This document shows positions 1 through 9,834 of a DNA stretch of 64,000 nt, in pieces; within the stretch, counting starts at the first letter, position 1; every line of letters starts with the position of its first letter. The stretch is from Candidatus Moanabacter tarae (lineage in GTDB: Bacteria > Verrucomicrobiota > Verrucomicrobiia > Opitutales > UBA2987): contig CP029803.1 in assembly GCA_003226295.1 (NCBI GenBank), positions 2,237,001 through 2,301,000 on the forward strand, read 5' to 3'. The position numbers and the translations under genes were made by a program. The notes beneath the pieces were generated by a model, which saw only the letters and a program-made list of their open reading frames with translations, was not told where the DNA came from and did not search any database.

Positions 1-514
1 CTAAACGAGCAGCGGAAAGAGCGAGTATACCTGATCCGGTCCCTGCATCTACGACCGAACAATCTGAAATTTCGCCGTTTCGGGAGTCGATAAAGTCGAG
101 CATCCGGTAAGTACACAACCGGGTTGTAGGATGGTCACCCGTCCCGAAAGCCAAGCCTGGTTCAATAAAGATGACTGCTTCTCCGACTGGGACATCAACT
201 GTATCTCTCATCCACAAGGGAATCCAATGCAGACCGCGGCAAGACCAAGGCCTGAAACTCTCTCGATATCGGTTTATCCAACTCTCTTCATCGACCTCCT
301 TTTTCTCAGTGATTTCAGGAAGAACGGTAAATCTGGAACGAAGATACCTCCAATCTTTTTCGGCCTGAGGATGGTTATCAAAGTAACCAACTAGCCTAAA
401 GTATGTCTCCTCTTCCATTCGGATGAGCATCCAAGGCGAATGTTCTAATTCGCAAAAGTACTGCTCAAGCAAATCCGCCAGATCCTCTGAGACCTGACAT
501 GAAAGCAGAATCAT
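1..514 (-). CDS. prmA: Ribosomal protein L11 methyltransferase, 3' part outside window
   Basis: SAM-dependent methyltransferase that methylates ribosomal protein uL11. About 171 codons are visible and the C-terminal end runs off the left edge. The frame contains the PrmA signature FGTGDHPTT at about residues 121-129, then the SAM-binding segment [17 protein letters not shown] at about 153-169. The upstream part is the family's small N-terminal substrate-recognition region, with the conserved-looking [11 protein letters not shown] stretch. The ATG at 512-514 overlaps the dnaJ stop codon (ATGA), so the gene is probably translationally coupled to dnaJ as the last visible member of the chaperone operon. 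Identity is firm; only the end is missing. Confidence 0.93.
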   Translation of the reverse strand, partial: MILLSCQVSEDLADLLEQYFCELEHSPWMLIRMEEETYFRLVGYFDNHPQAEKDWRYLRSRFTVLPEITEKKEVDEESWINRYRESFRPWSCRGLHWIPLWMRDTVDVPVGEAVIFIEPGLAFGTGDHPTTRLCTYRMLDFIDSRNGEISDCSVVDAGTGSGILALSAARL

Positions 515-1650
515 TCGAAAAACCGTTTCGCTTTTCTAAAGAAGCTATCAGACACCGGATGATCAGCATCTCCGCAAGCTATGGCGAAGTCCTCAAGTTT
601 CTTTCGCTCGTCTTTGTTAAGACGCGTCGGCACTTCAATCTGAACGCGTATCAGCTGATCACCAGATCGCCTATCATGGAGTCCCGGTACGCCATGGCCG
701 CGTAAACGAAAGGTAGTGCCACTCTGGGTGCCATTTGGAATCTTGAGCGACGCCTTGCCGTTGAGAGTTGGAACATCAATTGTTCCACCAAGCGACGCCA
801 ACGTAAATTTAATGGGGATTTCACAGAGAAGATCATCGCCGATTCGCTCGAAAATTTCATGTTCTACTACGTGAATGATAATGTATAAATCCCCCGATTC
901 TCCTCCCGCTAATCCTGCCTCCCCATTGCCTCTAGATCGAAGTCGTGTCCCAGTATCCGCCCCCGCCGGAATCCTCACATTAATTTTGCTCGTTTTGGTC
1001 ATTCTGCCTTCACCTCGACATTTGCCGCAAGGATTCTGAATTACGACTCCATTCCCCTCACAAGTAGGACACAATTGGCGAACGCTGAAGAAGCCTCTCT
1101 GAGATGTAACCTGCCCCTGTCCTCCACACATTGTGCAAGTCGTCTTCTGCGAGCCTGGCTCAGCCCCATCCCCATCACATCGCTCACAGGTAGCCGCTCT
1201 GCGAAATGAGATCTGCTTTTCAACACCCTTCGCTGCCTCCGACAATTCGATCTCAAGATCGTATCTCAAATCGGCTCCACTACGACTACCTCCATGGGAC
1301 CCCCCACGACTGCCGCCAAAAAACTCTTCGAAAATTCCTCCCCCACTGCCGCCAAAAACCTCCTTGAAAAGATCAAAGGGATCATGGAATCCCCCAGATC
1401 CAGGGCCTCGTCCAGCACCTGCAGACTGGAATGCAGCATGTCCGTACCGATCGTAGGCTGCCCGCTTTTCTGAATCCTTGAGCACTTCGTATGCTTCGGA
1501 GATTTTTTTGAACATTTCTTCTGCTTCGACGTCACCCGCATTTTTGTCCGGATGGTACTTCATAGCCATCTTCCGATAGGCCTTCTTAATTTCATCCGCA
1601 GACGTGTCCTTAGAAACGCCCAGAAGTTCGTAATAGTCTTCCTTAGCCAC
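511..1650 (-). CDS. dnaJ: Chaperone protein DnaJ (Hsp40)
   Basis: Co-chaperone that delivers unfolded proteins to DnaK and stimulates its ATPase. At 379 aa it has the full type-I architecture: J domain (residues 5-70) with the HPDKN motif, Gly/Phe-rich linker (about 75-125), and a four-repeat zinc-binding domain starting near 155 ([32 protein letters not shown]). The C-terminal beta domains follow. The start codon is GTG at 1648-1650, chosen because [12 protein letters not shown] is the standard DnaJ N-terminus. It lies 50 bp downstream of grpE, and its stop overlaps the prmA start. dnaK is not in the window. Confidence 0.97.
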   Translation of the reverse strand: MAKEDYYELLGVSKDTSADEIKKAYRKMAMKYHPDKNAGDVEAEEMFKKISEAYEVLKDSEKRAAYDRYGHAAFQSAGAGRGPGSGGFHDPFDLFKEVFGGSGGGIFEEFFGGSRGGSHGGSRSGADLRYDLEIELSEAAKGVEKQISFRRAATCERCDGDGAEPGSQKTTCTMCGGQGQVTSQRGFFSVRQLCPTCEGNGVVIQNPCGKCRGEGRMTKTSKINVRIPAGADTGTRLRSRGNGEAGLAGGESGDLYIIIHVVEHEIFERIGDDLLCEIPIKFTLASLGGTIDVPTLNGKASLKIPNGTQSGTTFRLRGHGVPGLHDRRSGDQLIRVQIEVPTRLNKDERKKLEDFAIACGDADHPVSDSFFRKAKRFFE

Positions 1651-1700
1651 AGTTTATTAGATTCACGTAGTTATAAGATCGATCAAAGGCGATGGAATCT

Positions 1701-2408
1701 CTACGTCGGATCGACGACGTCCTTTCCTTCAGGTTCGACCTTTTCCTTTTCACAGGGCATACCGCTCGACACAACAACCGTAGCGGCGCGCAACAACCGA
1801 TCATGCAACCGATAACCCAACCTTGTCACAGCCAAGATCTTCCCCTCCTCGAACAAGTCGCTCGGTTGTTGCGAGACGGCTTCATGCGAATTAGGGTCAA
1901 AAACTTCGCCATCCGGATCAATCTCGGTAACACCGTGTTGCTCCATTGCTGTCTTGAACTGGGCACGTACCATTTCAAACCCTTCTACAACCGATGCCGC
2001 TTCAGGCCTACTCCGTGCTGCTTCCAATCCGATATTGAAGCTATCTAAAACGCTAAGGAGATCTTCGATAAATCCAGCTGGTCCGTACTTTCTCAATTCT
2101 TCTTTTTCTCTAAGCGTTCGCTTCCGGAAATTTTCCTGTTCCGCTACGGCTCGCAAATAACGGTCGTGGCTCTCTCCAGCCTTTGAAACCGCTTGATCGA
2201 GTTCCTTTAAAAGTTCCCCGTGTGTGTCTACTTTCGACGTTCCTGCATCTCCGACATTTTCATCTTCCGCCTCTGTCTGACCCGAACTGTCGATCGCCCC
2301 ATCTGCCTCCGCCGCAACCTCCGTTTCTTCCATATCACCATCCGAATTGGATTCTGTTAGCGGGTTTTCTCCCTTTCGTTTTGCCTTAGACTTCTTTCCT
2401 CTCGCCAT
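1701..2408 (-). CDS. grpE: Nucleotide exchange factor GrpE
   Basis: ADP/ATP exchange factor for DnaK. The 235 aa include an acidic, low-complexity N-terminal region of about 75 residues rich in Glu, Asp and Ser. A long coiled-coil helix follows (about 80-150, with RYLRAVAEQENFRKRTLREKE), then the C-terminal beta domain with the GrpE-type segment DPNSHEAVSQQPSD. It is longer than the common 180-200 aa because of the acidic head, which begins with a very basic KKSKAKRKGE stretch. Gene order grpE-dnaJ-prmA suggests one heat-shock transcript. I see no CIRCE-like operator upstream. Confidence 0.95.
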   Translation of the reverse strand: MARGKKSKAKRKGENPLTESNSDGDMEETEVAAEADGAIDSSGQTEAEDENVGDAGTSKVDTHGELLKELDQAVSKAGESHDRYLRAVAEQENFRKRTLREKEELRKYGPAGFIEDLLSVLDSFNIGLEAARSRPEAASVVEGFEMVRAQFKTAMEQHGVTEIDPDGEVFDPNSHEAVSQQPSDLFEEGKILAVTRLGYRLHDRLLRAATVVVSSGMPCEKEKVEPEGKDVVDPT

Positions 2409-2598
2409 TTCTTACACCTATCAATTCTTGCAAATGCGAAACTAACTACGTCAATTATCCTATTCTAAATAAGCCAACCTTTGACACTTTAATCAATTTT
2501 GGTTATCCATCCATGCGGCTCCAATCTTCTAACAGATTTCAGTACCGGAGTAGGAACCCTAGTCTATTTCTAGAGGACAACCAACCGACAATAGCGTT

Positions 2599-3414
2599 TT
2601 ACTTATTCTTGATGGAATCAATCACATTTTTAATGGAGCTTCCGGTTTCCTCTACACCCTCTATTAAACTCCTTGCACCCTCTTCAAACGTCTCAACCGG
2701 AACTGCCAATATACTCTCTGCTAGATCGCGGTAAGTCTCCATTTCCATCACGGAATAGGCAATCGGCCCTAGCAAACTGGCCAGGCCAGACCGGGCCAAT
2801 TCACGGGTAAGCGGCACCATGATTTGCTTCACATCCCGCACATCTTTGAGTTCTAAGACTATATCCGTTTCGATCTGACGAACGCGTGGACTACTTCGAA
2901 AAAAATCACCGACTTTCAAGCTCCGGAGTCGCAATGAGAATCTTTCGATGAGAAAATCTCTGGGTTCCTTCTCTGCACCTTCTCCTAGATGCTCGCTCGC
3001 CTCTGCCCCTCGAAGTGAATCGAGAAATCGAACTACGTTGATCTCGTTCTGTGCAGTCTTGATGTAGCCAAACTCACTAATATCTAGAACCAATTCCTTG
3101 ATCAATATTCTATTGCGAAGGAAAGCGGAGTGCGCGATATCGACTCTCATTTCTTTAATGGCAATAAACTCAGGGCTGGGGAAATTCTCCGGATTCTCCA
3201 GCCGGGCCCTTTCCAGCAGGACTTCACCGGAAAACAATTTCAATTCGAACCCGTCAAAGTCGGCTCGGAAGCCGGTCATGTCCTCCACTCTATCTTCTAT
3301 CAAAACAGGCAAAAAATGCAGAATTGCCCAACCAACTCCTAGCCCTAAGAGGAGCAAAATGACGAGGATTGTCGTCAGGCAGCCAAATACTTTACCAACC
3401 AATTTGAATAACAT
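2599..3414 (-). CDS. Membrane-anchored AsmA/DUF748-like protein
   Basis: 271 aa with one N-terminal membrane segment (about residues 10-35), followed by a soluble part with the AsmA-like pattern. This includes FDGFELKLFSGEVLLERARLE and repeated beta-strand-like segments (RILIKELVLDISE, FSLRLRSLKVGDF). Such proteins sit in the inner membrane, face the periplasm and are linked to lipid transport or envelope homeostasis. The C-terminus is amphipathic helical. It starts 10 bp after the manA stop and probably shares its transcript; a 190-bp gap separates it from grpE. Family assignment rests on pattern only. Confidence 0.6.
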   Translation of the reverse strand: MLFKLVGKVFGCLTTILVILLLLGLGVGWAILHFLPVLIEDRVEDMTGFRADFDGFELKLFSGEVLLERARLENPENFPSPEFIAIKEMRVDIAHSAFLRNRILIKELVLDISEFGYIKTAQNEINVVRFLDSLRGAEASEHLGEGAEKEPRDFLIERFSLRLRSLKVGDFFRSSPRVRQIETDIVLELKDVRDVKQIMVPLTRELARSGLASLLGPIAYSVMEMETYRDLAESILAVPVETFEEGARSLIEGVEETGSSIKNVIDSIKNK

Positions 3415-3424
3415 ACGACAAATC

Positions 3425-4375
3425 CTAACAGAACTGATCCGTTATCAGAATCCGAGTGTCTTTCAAAGTTTGGAAGGTGAAGGAACTCGAGTAGGGTAAC
3501 AGTATACTGTCTCCAATCTGCAGGGTTGCACCCGATTCTAAATCCTTGAGCCCTCCCCTCACTATATGCAATAGCCTCGGTTGTTCAAAGGACTGGAAGT
3601 TAAATTGTTCCTCCGCTTCGCAAGCATCATATTTGGTCACTCTGAATTCGAGAGATTCAGCCAATATTTGAAAACCCTCCGACGAGCGTAGAGGTAACGG
3701 TTCATAATCTGAAAAGTTGATACACTTCAAAGATTCCTCCAAGTAAAGAGTTCTTGGCTTCCCGTCCAGACCAATTCTCCCCCAGTCGTGAACCCGATAG
3801 GTAGTATCCGAATTCTGCTGGATCTCGAGAATAAGATTACCCGCATCCACCGCATGCACCCGTCCGCTCGGGACAAACATAGAATCACCCCCATTCACGG
3901 CGATTCTATGAATCACCGTCTCTAACCTTTCGCACCGTAGAGCTTCTTCGAACTTCACTCTGCTGACCCCAGACTTAAGCCCCACATACAGCGCCGCACT
4001 CTCCTCGGCTTCGTGGATGTACCACATTTCTGTCTTGGCTTGGCCTCCCAACAATCGGGCCATTTTTTCCGGCGGATGTACCTGCAAACTCAGTCTTTGA
4101 GCACAATCGAGCCACTTTACTAGTATTGGGAAAGGTTCTCCTACTTTGTATCTCGGGCCCATTATCTCTTCTCCGTGCGCCCGTAATACTTCCTGAAAGG
4201 TCATACCCTCCCACCTCCCAGCCGCGATCCTTGATTGTGCCTCACTCCGATCAACCACCTCCCAACTCTCCCCAATGCTTTTCCCCGGGGGGAGGATTCT
4301 ACCCAACTTAGATCCAATTCCGGTTCCTCCCCAAACCCGCTCTTGATAAATAGGGTTAAAAGCTATAAAATTCAT
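3425..4375 (-). CDS. manA: Mannose-6-phosphate isomerase, class I
   Basis: Zinc enzyme interconverting mannose-6-phosphate and fructose-6-phosphate, feeding GDP-mannose and surface-polysaccharide synthesis. At 316 aa it matches the short Bacillus-type ManA. The N-terminus has the typical NPIYQERVWGG. The metal-site region LQVHPPE, with TEMWYI nearby, supplies Gln, His and Glu ligands, and VPSGRVHAVDAG supplies the later His. It is the first gene of a minus-strand pair with the AsmA-like gene and is divergent from ftsK across about 250 bp. Confidence 0.93.
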   Translation of the reverse strand: MNFIAFNPIYQERVWGGTGIGSKLGRILPPGKSIGESWEVVDRSEAQSRIAAGRWEGMTFQEVLRAHGEEIMGPRYKVGEPFPILVKWLDCAQRLSLQVHPPEKMARLLGGQAKTEMWYIHEAEESAALYVGLKSGVSRVKFEEALRCERLETVIHRIAVNGGDSMFVPSGRVHAVDAGNLILEIQQNSDTTYRVHDWGRIGLDGKPRTLYLEESLKCINFSDYEPLPLRSSEGFQILAESLEFRVTKYDACEAEEQFNFQSFEQPRLLHIVRGGLKDLESGATLQIGDSILLPYSSSFTFQTLKDTRILITDQFC

Positions 4376-4562
4376 CGAAAATTTAATTAAAGTGGAGCTA
4401 TTTCTGAAACTTTGGGAATCGGTTTAGAGGGTCCAATTAAAATGTGTAAAACTGTCCTCTATTGCCCATCATGAGGCAAGTGAAGTCACGCGTCGCTAGC
4501 CGCCTTTCCGATTCGATTGTTATGCGAGTGTTCGAGCCGGTACATATGAATACAGGCCGCTT

Positions 4563-4580
4563 AGCACACTGCATTGTGCT
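4563..4580. repeat. Short inverted repeat upstream of ftsK
   Basis: AGCACA and TGTGCT form 6-bp inverted arms around a 6-nt centre, 45 bp before the ftsK start, in the divergent manA-ftsK intergenic region. It could be an operator or a small leader hairpin. There is no T-tract, so a terminator is unlikely. Chance occurrence is possible. Confidence 0.25.
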
Positions 4581-4625
4581 GCCATAAAAGAAAAATTCAA
4601 TGCCAATTTCGCGATCTCTAATCTA

Positions 4626-7115
4626 ATGGCTGAAAAAACACGGCCGCTACCTACCTTTAAACCGAAGGATGGACGATCCAAGCCCCTTCTCGGGATTATT
4701 TTCCTGGGCCTCACTATCTTGATTCTGGTCTCAGTCTGGGATTACGCCCCAGAGCAAAGCTCCCGTATCACAACCGAACGCAGCAGCGAAAACCTTGTGG
4801 GTCGCTTTGGCGCCGAGTTTGGTTTCTACTCATTCCTGACCTTCGGAATCGGAACCTGGCTTATTCCGTTTTACCTCCTTTGGATTGGTTATATGTACTT
4901 CTTTTCCCTATCTCATAAACTCAAAATTTCCAAAATTCTTATTCTCCTCCTTTGTCTAGTTTCCGCATCTGCCTTCACCACCATGCTTCAGGTCAAGGCG
5001 ATCAGAACGGAAATTGATAGTGATTTTTATCCAGCAGGATATGGTGGTTGTGTAGGCGATTGGATATATAATGATTTGCTCAGAAACTTTTTGGGTGTTT
5101 TTGGCGGCAGCTTTGTACTAGCGGCTGTATTTATTACCGGCTCAGTCGCAATGTTTCACGATAATATCGGCCGTATCGGGCTAAAAGAGAAATGGGAAAA
5201 ATGGAAAATGGGGCGAACAGCCAAAGCAGGTAAGGGAAAGGTAGCCAGGAAACTTAAATTCAGCCTTTTTTTATCTAAACTCATCCCGTCAATAAAGTTA
5301 CCAGAAAACCCTAAGCTAACCCGGTCCTCGCCGAGAACAGCTACAAATATTCCCATGCCAACACAAAGCATGGTCGATGTGGACGATATATCGGACAATG
5401 TTGAGCCATCCATCAGTACCGACCATCCCACACAACCGCCCCGTTCAGATTCTACAACGAGCCCCACCCCTTCCGAACTCCCGTCCCATTCCGAATCCCA
5501 AAAACCTTTCGCCTCCAAATCTCTCAAGATAATAGCTAGCGAGCAGACGAAAAAGTCGCAGAGCTCCTTTCCTGTTAAGAAGGGAGACTATGTGATGCCT
5601 CCACTTGCAATACTCCATACTGTTGAGCCAATCTCGGAAGATTCGAGCCTTGAGGATCATGAAGGTACAGCTGAGGCTCTCTTCCAAACATTGGACGAAT
5701 TTGGTGTCAAGGTGACCATGGGGGAGGTCCACACGGGCCCAGTCATTACTCGCTTCGATGTTCATCCGGCAGCAGGGGTACGGGTTGAGAAAATCGTCAA
5801 TCTAGACAAAAATTTAGCCATGGGCCTCAAGGCAACTTCTGTCCGCATTCTTGCACCAGTTCCGGGAAAGGGATGTGTTGGAATCGAAGTTCCTAACAGA
5901 TACCCAACAACTGTTTCGGTCCGAGAAATTCTAGAATCCGAGGATTGGATTGATGGCGAAGCGGCGATTCCAATCGCATTGGGCCGGGAAGTAAGCGGTC
6001 GACCTCTTATCGCTGACTTAAACAGAATGCCGCATCTTCTCATTGCCGGCGCCACTGGGTCGGGCAAAACTATCTGCATTAATGCTGTAATAACCTCTCT
6101 TATCTACCACTTTAGTCCGGAAGACCTTCGCTTCGTTATGGTCGATCCGAAAATCGTGGAGATGCAGATATTTAATGATATACCCCATATGTTGATTCCG
6201 GTTGTAACCGATCCGAAAAAAGTACCGGGAGCTCTTAGATATCTCCTCACCGAAATGGATAAGCGTTATAAGATCTTTGCCAAATCCGGCGTTCGAAACA
6301 TTGCAGGCTTTAATGCTATCCGGGAAACGCGAAACAAAGGAGAGGGAAACGTTGCGGAAGAAAAGGAATTTGAGGCAGATCTTTCACCGGAAGAACGGGC
6401 TGCGGTTAGCACCATCGAAGTCCCTCGCGACGAAGAAATCGAGATCCCGGATAGGCTTCCATATATCGTCTGCATAATAGATGAACTGGCCGATCTTATG
6501 ATGGTGGCCCCTGCCGAAATAGAGACCTGCGTGGCACGTCTCGCCCAACTCGCCCGCGCCGCCGGCATTCACCTGGTTATTGCGACTCAACGCCCATCAG
6601 TTAATGTCATAACGGGAGTCATCAAAGCTAATCTCCCTAGTAGAATAGCTTTTAAAGTCGCTTCCAAAGTCGACAGTCGCACAATACTGGACGCCATGGG
6701 GGCCGACCATCTAATAGGGAAAGGTGATCTTCTTTTCCTTCCTCCCGAGTCTGCTGTTCTAATCCGAGCCCAAGGTGCTTTTGTCTCCGACGAAGAGATC
6801 AAGAAACTAGTTGAGTATCTCAAAAAAGAGGGCACTCCCAATTACGACGAGCAATTTCAGCATTCCGTAGAAACCGGGGAAGTTCCCGAGGAGGGTGAGG
6901 ATTTTGAAAATGGCGATGACGATGATCTACTGCCGGATGCTATAGAAGTCTTGAAGTCCTCCAAGAGAGCTTCAACCTCTATGCTGCAAAGAAGATTACG
7001 AATCGGGTATAATCGTGCCGCACGCATTATGGAAATGCTCGAAATGAGAGGTGTTGTCGGGCCGGAAAATGGAGCCCAGCCTCGTGAAATACTAAAGGAC
7101 CTTGATAACCTCTAA
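4626..7115 (+). CDS. ftsK: DNA translocase FtsK/SpoIIIE
   Basis: Membrane-anchored ATP-driven DNA pump acting at the septum in chromosome segregation. The 829 aa comprise several N-terminal membrane helices (about 20-190) and a Ser/Pro/Thr-rich linker (about 230-320). The RecA-like motor carries Walker A GATGSGKT at about 475-482, Walker B-like VCIIDELADLMM and IATQRPS. A C-terminal winged-helix gamma domain follows (about 760-825, SSKRASTSMLQRRLRIGYNRAAR), which in the family reads KOPS-type sequences. Length is close to SpoIIIE and lacks the very long linker of E. coli FtsK. rodZ begins 8 bp after the stop, so the two are probably cotranscribed. Confidence 0.96.
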   Translation: MAEKTRPLPTFKPKDGRSKPLLGIIFLGLTILILVSVWDYAPEQSSRITTERSSENLVGRFGAEFGFYSFLTFGIGTWLIPFYLLWIGYMYFFSLSHKLKISKILILLLCLVSASAFTTMLQVKAIRTEIDSDFYPAGYGGCVGDWIYNDLLRNFLGVFGGSFVLAAVFITGSVAMFHDNIGRIGLKEKWEKWKMGRTAKAGKGKVARKLKFSLFLSKLIPSIKLPENPKLTRSSPRTATNIPMPTQSMVDVDDISDNVEPSISTDHPTQPPRSDSTTSPTPSELPSHSESQKPFASKSLKIIASEQTKKSQSSFPVKKGDYVMPPLAILHTVEPISEDSSLEDHEGTAEALFQTLDEFGVKVTMGEVHTGPVITRFDVHPAAGVRVEKIVNLDKNLAMGLKATSVRILAPVPGKGCVGIEVPNRYPTTVSVREILESEDWIDGEAAIPIALGREVSGRPLIADLNRMPHLLIAGATGSGKTICINAVITSLIYHFSPEDLRFVMVDPKIVEMQIFNDIPHMLIPVVTDPKKVPGALRYLLTEMDKRYKIFAKSGVRNIAGFNAIRETRNKGEGNVAEEKEFEADLSPEERAAVSTIEVPRDEEIEIPDRLPYIVCIIDELADLMMVAPAEIETCVARLAQLARAAGIHLVIATQRPSVNVITGVIKANLPSRIAFKVASKVDSRTILDAMGADHLIGKGDLLFLPPESAVLIRAQGAFVSDEEIKKLVEYLKKEGTPNYDEQFQHSVETGEVPEEGEDFENGDDDDLLPDAIEVLKSSKRASTSMLQRRLRIGYNRAARIMEMLEMRGVVGPENGAQPREILKDLDNL

Positions 7116-7123
7116 CTACCGCT

Positions 7124-7909
7124 ATGCAAAATATAGGAGAAAAGCTGGAAGAAGCTCGAAAAAGACAAGGGATCTCGATACGAGAAGCATCCGATGTAAC
7201 AAAGATCAGAAGTGACTACCTCCTCGCTTTTGAAAACAACTCATTGGACCTCTCTCTTCCGGATGTCTATATTCGAGGATTCCTTAGGAATTATTCAACC
7301 TTCCTAAAGTTGGATGCGGGGCAAATAATTACCGATTTTGATGCCCTTGGGCTAAGCCAAGGAAAGGAGTCGCAAAAAAATCTTCATGATCTCCTCGGCC
7401 GTATGGACCTACCCGAAGCTAGCGCAGGGTCTGGATCCTCTGATAATAACGATGCTGAATCAGCCCCTAAGACACAATCCCCTACGAATAGAACTTTGTA
7501 CTACAAAGTCGCTCTGATTTCGGGCTGTGTCCTGATTGTCATTCTTCTCATCACCCTGCTAGTCAACCTCGTTCTATCGCAAAAAGGGCCGGAAATTAAT
7601 CCTGAATTACAGCATTCGGCAATATTGAACGGAAACGATCCTACTAATCCGCCTGAAGCTGATGCCCAAGGCGTGGATCAGGAGGAAATAACTCTTATTG
7701 CATTGGACGATGTTAATGTGGTGGTACGTCAAAAACTCGACAACAAGGAACTCTTTAGCGGTTCAATTCAGAAGGGAGAGCCCATAACTGTAATTAAATA
7801 CGGACCCGTTCGGATCAGTTTCCTCGAAGGAGACAATCTCATCGTAGAAAAAGGCGGGCAGAAATTCAGTATGGGAAAGTCCGGCCCTGGAACGCGAAGC
7901 CTAGATTAG
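7124..7909 (+). CDS. rodZ: RodZ-like cell-shape protein (HTH, one TM, DUF4115)
   Basis: 261 aa. The N-terminal helix-turn-helix domain is of the RodZ type (residues 3-70, with IGEKLEEARKRQGISIREASDVT and the PDVYIRGFLRNY signature). A polar linker, one membrane helix (about 128-150) and a C-terminal beta domain (about 185-255) with the DUF4115 character follow. RodZ links MreB filaments to the elongation machinery at the membrane. It sits 8 bp downstream of ftsK and converges with the minus-strand gene ending at 7979. mreB is not in the window, so the role is inferred from domain order. Confidence 0.85.
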   Translation: MQNIGEKLEEARKRQGISIREASDVTKIRSDYLLAFENNSLDLSLPDVYIRGFLRNYSTFLKLDAGQIITDFDALGLSQGKESQKNLHDLLGRMDLPEASAGSGSSDNNDAESAPKTQSPTNRTLYYKVALISGCVLIVILLITLLVNLVLSQKGPEINPELQHSAILNGNDPTNPPEADAQGVDQEEITLIALDDVNVVVRQKLDNKELFSGSIQKGEPITVIKYGPVRISFLEGDNLIVEKGGQKFSMGKSGPGTRSLD

Positions 7910-7978
7910 CTGTTCGACAAGTTACACCCGAAAAAAGGTCAATCAAAACTCCGAAAGGCGACAGTTCCAGCTACTCGG

Positions 7979-8581
7979 CTATTCCTCGAACATCTGCATG
8001 AATCGGCGGCGACGGACCCCAACTGGAGGGCCAAGGATCTCTCCGTAAAGAAAGGCATCCTTTAAAGCATGAGAATCGCCTCCCATACGACGAATGACCC
8101 TTTTAAAGCCCCTCGATCGACCGGAGCCAACATGAAATCCATCTCCATAGATATCATTCTTAGACCTTCTCTGGTTCGGGTTCGGAAGTTTTCTTATCGG
8201 CTTTTCGAGCTGCTCTTGTAATTTTTTTAACTCCTCCGTCTGCTCTACCATCCTCGCCCGGGCTTCCTCCAGATTCGGTTGCAGTCTCGGTATCGAAACG
8301 AGTTCCCTGGTCGGTGATTGAAAAACCTCGTCTTCACTTTGGACAGGAGTACGCGGTTCCTCATAAGGCACCTCCGAATCTTGTACCTCGTATTGACGTT
8401 GTCGTTCGGCAATTCGCCTCCCAATCTCCTCTTGAACGTCCCTGGTTCGCTTTGCAACATCCGGAAGACGCGGTCCTTGCTCAGCATCGTCATCACCAGA
8501 CCTACGGCTAAAGAGGCGGCTTAGGAAATAGATGAGGAGGAAGATGACCGGAGCGATCCAGTCCAGGTTAAATCTATCCAC
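7979..8581 (-). CDS. Small membrane-anchored protein of unknown function, last gene of the floA operon
   Basis: 200 aa. One membrane helix (about 8-24) is followed by a charged, mostly disordered or coiled middle (Glu, Arg and Gln rich, about 30-125). The basic C-terminus ends in a compact motif, DAFLYGEILGPPVGVRR. The start is GTG at 8579-8581. It lies 47 bp downstream of floA on the same strand, so it probably belongs to the nfeD-floA operon. I do not recognise a named family. The ILGPPVGVR-like ending looks like the short conserved tail of otherwise variable planctomycete and verrucomicrobial proteins (impression, not searched). Confidence 0.7.
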   Translation of the reverse strand: MDRFNLDWIAPVIFLLIYFLSRLFSRRSGDDDAEQGPRLPDVAKRTRDVQEEIGRRIAERQRQYEVQDSEVPYEEPRTPVQSEDEVFQSPTRELVSIPRLQPNLEEARARMVEQTEELKKLQEQLEKPIRKLPNPNQRRSKNDIYGDGFHVGSGRSRGFKRVIRRMGGDSHALKDAFLYGEILGPPVGVRRRRFMQMFEE

Positions 8582-8628
8582 GGCTACGACTAAAATCTAA
8601 CTTAATTAGGCCAAAATGAACACTATCT

Positions 8629-9666
8629 TTATTGCAGCTCTTCATCTTCATCACCGGGCTTTGCGATAGAACTTCTCATCTCAGTATCAGACTGGATATT
8701 CATCATCCGATAATAATCCATCACCCCGAGATTCCCGGACTTTAAAGCACCAGCCATTGCAAGCGGTACCTGAGCTTGTGCTTCAACCAAGTTTGCCTCC
8801 ATTTCTGCAATCTTAGCCTTATTCTCTTGTTCCAAAGCCACGGCCGCTGCTCTTCGGATCTCTGCTTGGGCTTGTGCCATGTTCTTGTTCGCTTCCGCCT
8901 GCGCTTCTTGCAATTTGGCCCCAACATTTTCACCAACGTCCACATCCGCAATATCAATGGATAAAATTTCAAAAGCGGTACCTGTATCAAGGCCGCGATC
9001 CAGGACGTTTTTCGAAATTGAATCCGGATTCTCCAACACCCATTTGTAACTGTCCGCCGAACCGATCGTTGTCACGATACCCTCACCAACCCGAGCGATG
9101 ATGGTCTCCTCTTGGGCGCTCCCAACATAGCGATCAAGATTGCTTCGAACTGTGACACGGGCACGCGCCCTAACCTGAATACCGTCTTTCGCCACCCCAT
9201 CTATAGTCACGCGAGAACCAGAAGTCCCATCGGGGCAATCAATTACTTTGGGATTAATGGAAGTCCGCACTGCCTCGATAACTGACTTCGTGGTTCCTTT
9301 CGTCGCCAGGTCAATAGCACAGGCTCGATCCCATTCGAGTTCAATTCCTGCCTTCAGAGCATTGATCAACGACTGAGTTGTCTGCCCGACGTCACCACCT
9401 GCCATGAAGTGTTGCTCGAACTGATTGATCGGTATCGCGACTCCAGCCTTCACCGCATTGATCCGGGCATCGACAATTAGTGCATAAGGATTCTTTCTCA
9501 ATCTCATCGCCACCAATGTTCCAAATCCAACGTAAGCACCCGACAACCAAGCTCTTAACCAAACGTTAAAAAACGAAATAATGATGAATGCAAGGATCAG
9601 AATAAAGATGCCGATAACGATCGACATAATCTGTGGAATCGTGACTGCTAGAATATGAGTGTTCAT
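8629..9666 (-). CDS. floA: Flotillin-like protein FloA
   Basis: 345 aa, close to the 331 aa of Bacillus FloA (YqfA). The N-terminus is a membrane-associated hydrophobic stretch (about 8-40), then the SPFH-type region with [11 protein letters not shown] and [24 protein letters not shown] long Ala/Glu/Gln-rich coiled coil (about 235-300, [21 protein letters not shown]) drives oligomerisation. FloA scaffolds functional membrane microdomains. It sits downstream of two NfeD-family genes, the classic partnership; a possible weak terminator at 9796-9813 separates them. Confidence 0.95.
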   Translation of the reverse strand: MNTHILAVTIPQIMSIVIGIFILILAFIIISFFNVWLRAWLSGAYVGFGTLVAMRLRKNPYALIVDARINAVKAGVAIPINQFEQHFMAGGDVGQTTQSLINALKAGIELEWDRACAIDLATKGTTKSVIEAVRTSINPKVIDCPDGTSGSRVTIDGVAKDGIQVRARARVTVRSNLDRYVGSAQEETIIARVGEGIVTTIGSADSYKWVLENPDSISKNVLDRGLDTGTAFEILSIDIADVDVGENVGAKLQEAQAEANKNMAQAQAEIRRAAAVALEQENKAKIAEMEANLVEAQAQVPLAMAGALKSGNLGVMDYYRMMNIQSDTEMRSSIAKPGDEDEELQ

Positions 9667-9795
9667 GCTCTGATTAGTTCGCTAGATGGTGAAGATCAGC
9701 GGACAGGAGCAGTTCGAATCAACAGCTCCCTATTGCCCAATCCAAGGGAAAGAGTGCCTTGCTCCTTCACCGTTGTCAAGGGTTGCAAATAGGCT

Positions 9796-9813
9796 AAAAG
9801 GGGGAGTCGCCCC
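9796..9813 (-). terminator. Weak rho-independent terminator candidate between short nfeD and floA
   Basis: On the minus strand GGGG, a 5-nt loop and CCCCC are followed by TTTT, 22 nt after the short NfeD stop codon. The stem is only four G-C pairs, so termination would be partial at best and could tune floA expression relative to nfeD. Folding energy was not calculated. Confidence 0.35.
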
Positions 9814-9834
9814 AGGGGCCTCTTCGCCAGATTC

